A stretch of DNA of 11,017 nucleotides from Candidatus Bathyarchaeota archaeon (lineage in GTDB: Archaea > Thermoproteota > Bathyarchaeia > TCS64). The stretch spans positions 1 through 11,017 of the forward strand of contig JAUWDP010000015.1 of assembly GCA_030608725.1 (NCBI GenBank), written 5' to 3'. The notes under the pieces are model-generated. The model was not told where the DNA came from and made no database searches. It saw only the letters and a list, made by a program, of their open reading frames with translations. The translations under genes were made by a program, and so were the position numbers. Below, piece after piece: positions 5,938 through 11,017 of this stretch (position 1 is the stretch's first letter; each line of letters opens with the position of its first letter).

Positions 5938-7464
5938 CTCAGAAATATATCTTCTAAGGGGAAGAACGGGCGGTCGATATCCGAGATTAACGAGAAGATC
6001 CGGAACGGAGACGTTCAGGTTCTAACAGCTTCCAAGTTCAAAGACCTGGTGGAGAGCAGCGGCGTCCAGGTAGCCTACGAGGAGGTTGACGTCGTCACCA
6101 CCGGCACCTTCGGAGCCATGTGCTCCTCAGGGGCGATCATAAACCTCGGCCATGCTGACCCACCGATAAAGATCCAGAACGCTTGGTTGAACGACGTGCC
6201 TGTCCCCCACCCGGGGGCGGCCGTGGACCTCTACATCGGGGCCACGATTGGTTCTGAGACCAAGTCATTTGAGTATGGGGGAGCCCACGTCATCGAGGAC
6301 CTGATAAGGGGCAAGGAGGTGGAACTGAGGGCGACGGCGTACGGTACGGACTGCTACCCGAGGACCCGCATCGAGACGACGCTGACCAAGGAGGACCTCA
6401 ACCAGTTCTACCTGCTCAACTTCAGGAACGGCTATCAGAGGTACTCCTGCGCCACAAACGGCAGGGACGAGACCATCTACACCTACATGGGAAAGCTTCT
6501 ACCCCGATATAGGAACGCCACCTACTCGGGAGCAGGGGAGTTAAACCCCCTCACCAACGACCCGGACTACGAGACCATCGGCCTCGGTACCAGGATATTC
6601 CTGGGAGGGGGCCAGGGATACGTCATAGGGGAGGGGACGCAGCACAACCCCAAGAGTCGTCTGGGCACCATCTCGGTGAGGGGGGACGCTAAGAAGATGA
6701 GCCCCGAGTTCCTCAGGGGAGCTAGCTTCACCAACTACGGTACCAGCCTCTACGTCGGCATAGGCATCCCGATCCCACTGCTCAACGAGGGTATGGCCGA
6801 GAAGGCCTCCATCAGGGACGAGGAGGTCGTCACGGATATTGTGGACTACGGTATACCCCGCAGGGACAAGGGGGCCATCAGGGATACCAACTACAAGGAG
6901 CTGAAGTCGGGGAGGGTAGACATCAACGGCAGGGACGTCAAAGTCACCAGCCTCTCTAGCCTCAAGACAGCCCACAAGATCACGGAGACCCTGAAGTCCT
7001 GGATCGAGGACGCATCGTTCTACCTGTCCCAGCACGTGGAGAAGCTCCCCACCGACACGGTCTTCAAACCCATGAAGCAGACAGGTGAGACAGCATTCGT
7101 GGAGAACATCGTACACGAGGCAGTCACATGTCGCGAGGACGAGCGGATCGAGGAGGTCGCTAAGCGGCTTGTGAACCGGTCAGTCAACCACGTTGTGGTC
7201 GTCGACGGACGGGGACAGCTGTCGGGGATCGTCACCTCCTGGGACATCACAAAGTCCATCGCGAACGGGAAGAAGACGTTGAAGGACATCATCGTCAGGA
7301 ACGTCCACACGACCTCCCTCAACGACCCCCTGGAGACAGCATCCAGAACCCTGGCCCAGCACAACATCTCAGCCCTACCGGTGGTAGACGGCGAGAGAAG
7401 GGTACTAGGAATAGTGACATCCGAGGACATATCCAGACTGCTGGGAGGTGCCAGATCTGGTTAG
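5938..7464 (+). CDS. COG1900/DUF39 homocysteine biosynthesis protein with two CBS domains
   Basis: Homologues (Methanosarcina MA1821) help convert aspartate semialdehyde plus a sulfur donor to homocysteine, working with a NIL-ferredoxin. The family N-terminus (RSISEINEKIRNGD, then VDVVTTGTFGAMCSSGA) is encoded from about 5971, upstream of the first conventional start, GTG 6049. No ATG, GTG or TTG lies in frame between the stop TAG 5923-5925 and 6049. AGGAGGG at 5924-5930 points to the CTC codon at 5938 as the place a start should be, so I draw the CDS from there; a conventional annotation would begin at 6049 with 471 residues. Counting from 6049, Cys25 (GAMCSSG) and Cys102 (GTDCYPR) are 77 residues apart, the spacing of the essential MA1821 cysteines as I recall them (54 and 131). 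A CBS pair spans about 350-467 and may sense adenosyl ligands. The end overlaps the next gene. Confidence 0.85.
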   Translation, partial: LRNISSKGKNGRSISEINEKIRNGDVQVLTASKFKDLVESSGVQVAYEEVDVVTTGTFGAMCSSGAIINLGHADPPIKIQNAWLNDVPVPHPGAAVDLYIGATIGSETKSFEYGGAHVIEDLIRGKEVELRATAYGTDCYPRTRIETTLTKEDLNQFYLLNFRNGYQRYSCATNGRDETIYTYMGKLLPRYRNATYSGAGELNPLTNDPDYETIGLGTRIFLGGGQGYVIGEGTQHNPKSRLGTISVRGDAKKMSPEFLRGASFTNYGTSLYVGIGIPIPLLNEGMAEKASIRDEEVVTDIVDYGIPRRDKGAIRDTNYKELKSGRVDINGRDVKVTSLSSLKTAHKITETLKSWIEDASFYLSQHVEKLPTDTVFKPMKQTGETAFVENIVHEAVTCREDERIEEVAKRLVNRSVNHVVVVDGRGQLSGIVTSWDITKSIANGKKTLKDIIVRNVHTTSLNDPLETASRTLAQHNISALPVVDGERRVLGIVTSEDISRLLGGARSG

Positions 7465-7849
7465 GGTGATGCTGAGGTTCTCCAAGGAGATCGTCGACAG
7501 GCCCATCACATCCCAAGTCATACTGGAGCAGGGGACGCCCGTGAACATACTGAGTGCCCACATGAACCAGCAGGGCGGCGAGATCCTGGTGGACATCGAG
7601 TCGGCTCACGCTGACAAGGTGATCAAGGCCTTCAGAGACAAGGGCGTAACCGTCGACGTCAGGAAGCTCGTCGAGAAGGACGACGACAAGTGCATCGACT
7701 GCGGGGCATGCGTCTCCATCTGCCCCATGGACGCCCTCACCTTCGATGAGGACTATACGGTCGTCCTCGACGAGGAGAAGTGCAACGGCATAACATGCGG
7801 CCTCTGCGTCGACGCCTGCACCCAGAAGGCCATAAGGCTCCTCGGATAG
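7448..7849 (+). CDS. NIL-domain ferredoxin with two [4Fe-4S] sites, partner of COG1900
   Basis: Residues 5-75 form a NIL domain (LRFSKEIVDRPITSQVILEQ, then VNILSAHMN and a GGEILVDI strand), the small ACT-like domain found in methionine-linked proteins. A bacterial-type ferredoxin follows: Cys82, 85, 88 and 92 (CIDCGACVSIC-P) and Cys112, 117, 120 and 124 in C-x4-C-x2-C-x3-C, enough for two [4Fe-4S] clusters. The second motif ends in Thr in place of the usual Pro. The Methanosarcina homologue MA1822 is needed with MA1821 for homocysteine formation, probably delivering electrons to reduce a persulfide or disulfide. The gene overlaps the end of COG1900 by 17 bases, so the two are translationally coupled. 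GTG 7448 gives 133 residues; GTG 7466 or ATG 7469 would also leave the NIL domain intact, and none has an ideally spaced ribosome site. Confidence 0.88.
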   Translation: MPDLVRVMLRFSKEIVDRPITSQVILEQGTPVNILSAHMNQQGGEILVDIESAHADKVIKAFRDKGVTVDVRKLVEKDDDKCIDCGACVSICPMDALTFDEDYTVVLDEEKCNGITCGLCVDACTQKAIRLLG

Positions 7850-7860
7850 GCTAAACCCAC

Positions 7861-7870
7861 TTTTTTTATT
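7861..7870 (+). promoter_or_regulatory. T-tract inside the operon: terminator or leaderless promoter
   Basis: A run of seven T followed by ATT starts 12 bases after the ferredoxin stop. It resembles an archaeal poly-T terminator, but the next gene's ATG at 7888 lies about 25 bases downstream, exactly where a TATA-driven leaderless transcript would begin. It may partly end readthrough from COG1900/ferredoxin and separately start UPF0280 and aspartate kinase. Either role is inferred. Confidence 0.4.
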
Positions 7871-7887
7871 CCGGAGGCTTAGAGGAG

Positions 7888-8637
7888 ATGATCTCGTCCA
7901 AGACTGAAGGGCTGCACAGGCTGAAATACCAGCTCAAGGAATCCCAGTGCACAATCATAACCGACAGACTCGAAGCCCTAAAAGCCGCAGTATCGGCCAT
8001 CAAGAGCCACCGCACAGAACTGGAGGAGTACATCAAGGGGACACCCGTCTTCCAGATGGCCCTGAACCCCATCGAAGTAGATGGGGGACCGAAGGCGGTG
8101 AAGCTCATGGCCAAAGCCTCCAGGAGAGCTGGCGTGGGCCCCATGGCGGCCGTGGCAGGGGTGCTGGCAGACCTCGCCGTCGAGGAGATGATCAGAGCCG
8201 GGGCCAAGGTCGCTGTGGTCGAGAACGGAGGCGAGGCCTACTTCATCTCGGACAGGCCCATAGACATAGCCATCAAGGCCGGAGAGACGCCCCTGTCGAA
8301 GAGAGTTGGATTCAGGCTTGAGGAGTTCCCCATCGGCGTGGCCACCAGCTCCGGCCTCTTCAGCCACGCCCTCAGCTTCGGAGAAGCCGAGGCAGTAACC
8401 ATCTTCGCCGAGAACGCCGGCATCGCCGACGCCGCTGCGACAGCCGTAGCGAACACAGTGAAAGGCGACGACGAGGAGAGGATCGTCGAGGAGGCCGTCG
8501 AGCTCGGGCTCACCATCGAAGGCGTCCGGGGAGTCTTCATCCTCTACAGGGGACACGTCGGCCTCGGGGGGGAGGTCCCGACCATAATAGGCGTGAACCC
8601 CGACGATGAGGAACCCGTCTCCAAGGAGGCACGCTAG
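7888..8637 (+). CDS. UPF0280 (COG2122) ApbE-like protein, homocysteine pathway accessory
   Basis: The 249-residue protein matches UPF0280: GTPVFQMALNPIEV at 51-64, AGVGPMAAVAGVLADL at 81-96, ENGGEAYF at 112-119, GVATSSGLFSHALSFGEA at 150-167 and ADAAATAVANTV at 180-191. The TSSG and ADA-x-ATA blocks recall the ApbE (flavin transferase/thiamine-related) fold. In Methanosarcina acetivorans the COG2122 protein (MA1715) was linked to homocysteine synthesis from sulfide together with COG1900; its exact chemistry is unsettled, with a role in sulfide handling proposed. Only one Cys is present (Cys21), in SQCTII near the N-terminus. ATG 7888 is the first in-frame start after a stop; GGAGG at 7873-7877 is 10 bases away, and GAGG at 7883-7886 is too close, so a leaderless transcript from the T-tract is possible. 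The stop abuts aspartate kinase with no gap. Confidence 0.88.
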   Translation: MISSKTEGLHRLKYQLKESQCTIITDRLEALKAAVSAIKSHRTELEEYIKGTPVFQMALNPIEVDGGPKAVKLMAKASRRAGVGPMAAVAGVLADLAVEEMIRAGAKVAVVENGGEAYFISDRPIDIAIKAGETPLSKRVGFRLEEFPIGVATSSGLFSHALSFGEAEAVTIFAENAGIADAAATAVANTVKGDDEERIVEEAVELGLTIEGVRGVFILYRGHVGLGGEVPTIIGVNPDDEEPVSKEAR

Positions 8638-9846
8638 ATGGCCTCAAAGAAGATCATCGTCGTGAAGTACGGCGGCTCGGTGCTCAAGGACGGGCTGGCA
8701 TTCAGGAATGCCGCAGAGGCGGTCAAGGCCGAGTACGAACGAGGGGTGGGGGTCGTGGTCGTAGTCTCAGCACTGAGGGGGGTGACCGACCAGCTCCTGG
8801 GCGTCGCAGAGGACATCTCCCCGGACACGCCCAAGGATGTCATTGATCACATCATCGGCCTCGGGGAGGAGCAGAGCGCCCGGCTCATGGCCTCTGCCCT
8901 GAAGGGCATGGGGGTGGACGCCGTAGAGATCACGCCCGACTCCCCCAGCTGGCCCATCGTCACCGACGAGACCTACGGCGACGCTGAGCCCATCGTCGAG
9001 GAGTGCTTGAGCAACGTGGAGCTGGGGCTCAAGCCCCTGGTCGAGAGGGGAAGAATACCGGTTGTCTGCGGATTCACGGGCAGGAGCCCCTCGGGGAACA
9101 TCACCACCCTGGGCCGCGGTGGAAGCGATACAACCGCCGTGATCTTGGGCCGCTGCCTCGGTGCCGATGAGGTTGTCCTGGTCAAGGACGTGGCCGGAGT
9201 CTACTCCGCTGACCCTAAGAAGGTTGAGTCCGCGAGACCCATCGGGCGGCTCAGCGCCTGGGAGGCAAACCTCATGGCGTCGGCGGGGGCCGAGGTCCTC
9301 CACGACAAGGTCTTCAAGTACAAGCCCGGAGGCCTCCCAATTCGCATAGTCTCGAGGCATGGACCCCTGGATGGGGATGGTACTATGATAGATGGAACAC
9401 TACCCGAAAATTTAGTTGAACCGTATGAGAGCCCAGTCTTCTTGCTCAACCTGGTCGGAGACATCGTCTCCAAGCCCAGCAGCCTAACTCATGTCACCGA
9501 GGCGGTCGAGGCCGCCGGAGGGCGAACCCTGGCGCTCATAGGGAACGGGGAGTCGACCCTGTTGGTGGTCGACGGCGACCCCTTGGAAACCCTCATTGGA
9601 GCCCACAAGCTCGTGGAATCCGGAGAAGTAAAAGCGGTATCTTGCACCGAGGACCTCGGCTATCTTTCCGTTAAAGGGCGGGGACTTGACGCGACAGAGG
9701 GGGTGAGCAAGGCGAAGAAGGCGCTTACAGGCATAGGCGTGAAAGTGCCCTGGGTGCAGGTCGGCCACTCTTGGTTCAGCCTCCTCGTGGATCACCATAG
9801 GGTTGAGGAGGCCATCGAAATAGTGGAAGCCACGTTGAAGGGGTAA
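8638..9846 (+). CDS. Aspartate kinase with divergent C-terminal ACT region
   Basis: It phosphorylates aspartate to 4-phosphoaspartate, the first step towards aspartate semialdehyde, hence lysine, threonine, methionine and homocysteine. The amino acid kinase domain fills about 1-245: KYGGS at 10-14 (usual KFGG), VSALRGVTDQLL at 43-54, CGFTGRSPSGNITTLGRGGSDTTA at 144-167 with its conserved GRGGSD, VKDVAGVYSADP at 182-193, and EVLHDK at 219-224. About 265-400 is the ACT tandem, 402 residues in all being normal for the family. ATG 8638 follows the UPF0280 stop directly, with AAGGAGG at 8623-8629, 8 bases upstream, so co-expression with the homocysteine genes is very likely. The ACT region lacks recognisable feedback-site motifs; see the findings. 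Aspartate semialdehyde dehydrogenase and homoserine dehydrogenase are not in the window. Often named lysC or ask; I leave the symbol blank. Confidence 0.93.
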   Translation: MASKKIIVVKYGGSVLKDGLAFRNAAEAVKAEYERGVGVVVVVSALRGVTDQLLGVAEDISPDTPKDVIDHIIGLGEEQSARLMASALKGMGVDAVEITPDSPSWPIVTDETYGDAEPIVEECLSNVELGLKPLVERGRIPVVCGFTGRSPSGNITTLGRGGSDTTAVILGRCLGADEVVLVKDVAGVYSADPKKVESARPIGRLSAWEANLMASAGAEVLHDKVFKYKPGGLPIRIVSRHGPLDGDGTMIDGTLPENLVEPYESPVFLLNLVGDIVSKPSSLTHVTEAVEAAGGRTLALIGNGESTLLVVDGDPLETLIGAHKLVESGEVKAVSCTEDLGYLSVKGRGLDATEGVSKAKKALTGIGVKVPWVQVGHSWFSLLVDHHRVEEAIEIVEATLKG

Positions 9847-9900
9847 TCCAGAGGAGAATCGCGCGTGGGGAATGGGGAAACATATCAAGTCCTGAGATGG

Positions 9901-9945
9901 CTATTTTTATCTAATAAATCCTCAAATAAATGGATTTACTGTTTT
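9901..9945 (+). terminator. AT-rich stem-loop and T-tracts after aspartate kinase
   Basis: A T-run at 9904-9908 is followed by the inverted repeat TAAATCC (9915-9921) and GGATTTA (9932-9938), a 7-base stem with a 10-base loop, then TTTT at 9942-9945. The stem is weak but the position, 55-100 bases past the last operon gene, suits a terminator. The rest of the gap to 10076 is AT-rich and holds a possible 46-codon ORF noted in the findings. Confidence 0.35.
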
Positions 9946-10046
9946 AATGACGCGAATAAACCCGATTGACCATTTAAAGTACGATTATTACCCTGAAATT
10001 CCTCTTAGTAAACTACATTCTCAGTCTGGTTTAACACTTCATAACC

Positions 10047-10054
10047 AATTTATC
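10047..10054 (+). promoter_or_regulatory. TATA-like box for the coiled-coil gene, leaderless layout
   Basis: AATTTATC is centred about 26 bases before the ATG at 10077, so transcription would begin at or next to the start codon. Only a weak AGGACGG lies between them at 10061-10067. This is the pattern of a leaderless archaeal mRNA; inferred from spacing. Confidence 0.4.
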
Positions 10055-10076
10055 GTTCACAGGACGGGTCTCACTA

Positions 10077-11017
10077 ATGGACCGTAAGATACTTGCAGCT
10101 ATCATCGTTCTAGCCTCCATAGCCGCAGTCGAGGGAGTCTACATAGCACTGACGATGCAGGGACTGACGGGAAGGTTCCCCGGATCCATCGACGTCATCT
10201 ACGAAGAGTACACCGAGCAGCTGAACGCCAACATAGAGCTCATCGAAGACCTGAACGAACTGAAGATGGAGCACACCGCACTAACCAACGAATACGACAG
10301 GCTCCAGCAGACCTACAAAGACTTCATGGTGGAAAAGAACGAGACGAATGATAGCTACGCGGTGGTCCTGAACGACTTCACGGCCCTTGAGAGCGAGCAC
10401 GGGGAGACCTCGGAAGAGCTGCTAGAACTCCAGGGTGATTATGACAGCCTCTGGGACAACTACAGGGACACCCAGGCTGCCTACGACTCGCTCGAGGCGG
10501 ACAAGTCGAGCCTCGAAACGGAGTACCAGGAGCATCGCGACGACTACCTGGACATCGTGGGTGAGATCAACGCGCGGGCGGGGTTGGGAGTCCTCAAAGG
10601 GCGCATGATCACCCCCGAGGACGCGGCGGTGGTGAGCACCACATTGGATGTCACGATCAGTACGGGCGATGGGAAATCCGAGATGGTGAAGTGGAACGAC
10701 ATCAGATCCCTCTACGACTGGGTTGAAGCCCACATAGATTACACGTATGACTCCCCCCACCCCGTGCTCTCGGAGGATGCCTCGGTGAGCCCTCAGTGGG
10801 AAAGTGAGACCTATAGGTACCCCAACGAGACGCTGGCCGAGAGACGCGGGGACGACGAGGACCAGGCTGTCCTCCTAGCCAGCATGCTGCAGGCTTATGA
10901 TGGGGACACCGGTTACTGGGTCATCCGTGCCAGCTCGGACACATCGATGCGTTCAGCTGCAATGATGGTTGGCGGTGGCAGGACAACGATCCTGGACCCG
11001 GAGAGCGGTTACTACAC
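10077..11017 (+). CDS. Membrane-anchored coiled-coil protein with degenerate transglutaminase-like domain (partial)
   Basis: The reading frame is open from ATG 10077 to the window edge, 313 codons, so the C-terminus is missing. Residues 5-27 (ILAAIIVLASIAAVEGVYIA) form a signal anchor. From about 40 to 165 the chain is rich in Glu, Asp, Leu and Tyr with heptad-like spacing (for example EELLELQGDYDSLWDNYRD), a long coiled coil. From about 205 a transglutaminase-like fold follows: WNDIRSLYDWVEAHIDYTYD, then YPNETLAERRGDDEDQAVLLASM, and later TTILDPESG. In active members the motif is GDCEDxA with a catalytic Cys; here it is GDDEDQA, and no GH-x-W-type His is seen before the LDP. It is thus probably a non-catalytic, extracellular structural or binding module. 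Unrelated in function, as far as can be seen, to the operon upstream. Confidence 0.8.
   Translation, partial: MDRKILAAIIVLASIAAVEGVYIALTMQGLTGRFPGSIDVIYEEYTEQLNANIELIEDLNELKMEHTALTNEYDRLQQTYKDFMVEKNETNDSYAVVLNDFTALESEHGETSEELLELQGDYDSLWDNYRDTQAAYDSLEADKSSLETEYQEHRDDYLDIVGEINARAGLGVLKGRMITPEDAAVVSTTLDVTISTGDGKSEMVKWNDIRSLYDWVEAHIDYTYDSPHPVLSEDASVSPQWESETYRYPNETLAERRGDDEDQAVLLASMLQAYDGDTGYWVIRASSDTSMRSAAMMVGGGRTTILDPESGYY

Noticed and set aside
5926..6048. Frameshift as the reason for the missing COG1900 start
   Set aside because: The conserved N-terminal motif is read in the same frame as the rest of the gene back to about 5971, so no frame change is needed inside the coding part; only the start codon is abnormal.
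7978..8556. 192-codon minus-strand open frame opposite UPF0280
   Set aside because: UPF0280 motifs cover the same bases on the plus strand; the antisense frame has no promoter or ribosome site and a shadow-like composition.
1..11017. CRISPR arrays, tRNA or rRNA genes, insertion sequences
   Set aside because: No regularly spaced repeats, no tRNA-like cloverleaf, no rRNA-like stretches and no transposase-like reading frames were seen on either strand.

Overview
This window reads as a piece of an archaeal chromosome, probably from an uncultured anaerobe. Divergent genes are preceded by AT-rich TATA-like boxes about 26 bases upstream of plausible transcription starts, TTG and GTG starts are common, T-tracts follow several genes, and Arg AGG and Ile ATA codons are frequent in GC-rich coding sequence. 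The cysteine-poor double zinc ribbon membrane protein and the COG1900-type homocysteine synthesis genes also fit archaea. The phylum cannot be fixed from the sequence; a Bathyarchaeia-like or other TACK/Asgard/Thermoplasmatota lineage is a guess.

Layout: (1) 50-763, minus strand, a zinc ribbon plus multi-pass membrane protein. (2) 885-2662, plus strand, two overlapping DUF4438 paralogues divergent from gene 1. (3) 2683-3924, minus strand, an MFS transporter that ends only 20 bases from the DUF4438 pair. (4) 4065-5714, plus strand, a thiamine diphosphate enzyme of the acetolactate synthase type, divergent from the transporter. (5) 5938-9846, plus strand, four tightly packed genes: COG1900/DUF39 homocysteine biosynthesis protein with two CBS domains, a NIL-domain 2x[4Fe-4S] ferredoxin, a UPF0280 (COG2122) ApbE-like protein and aspartate kinase. 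(6) 10077 to the window end, plus strand, the first 313 codons of a membrane-anchored coiled-coil protein with a transglutaminase-like domain.

Block 5 is the functional core. Genetic and biochemical work in Methanosarcina acetivorans showed that COG1900, its NIL-ferredoxin partner and COG2122 take part in a route that makes homocysteine directly from aspartate semialdehyde and a sulfide source, bypassing O-acyl-homoserine. Here all three parts sit together and are joined to aspartate kinase, which makes the phosphate precursor of aspartate semialdehyde. The block appears to be a sulfur assimilation operon that carries its own entry enzyme, with a palindromic site and a strong TATA box in front of it.

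The most unusual points are the apparent lack of any ATG/GTG/TTG start for the full-length COG1900 protein (a CTC codon sits at the expected place), a dyad operator touching its promoter, a T-tract inside the operon that could act as terminator or leaderless promoter, divergent ACT domains in the aspartate kinase, and a transglutaminase-like protein that has lost the catalytic Cys and apparently the His.
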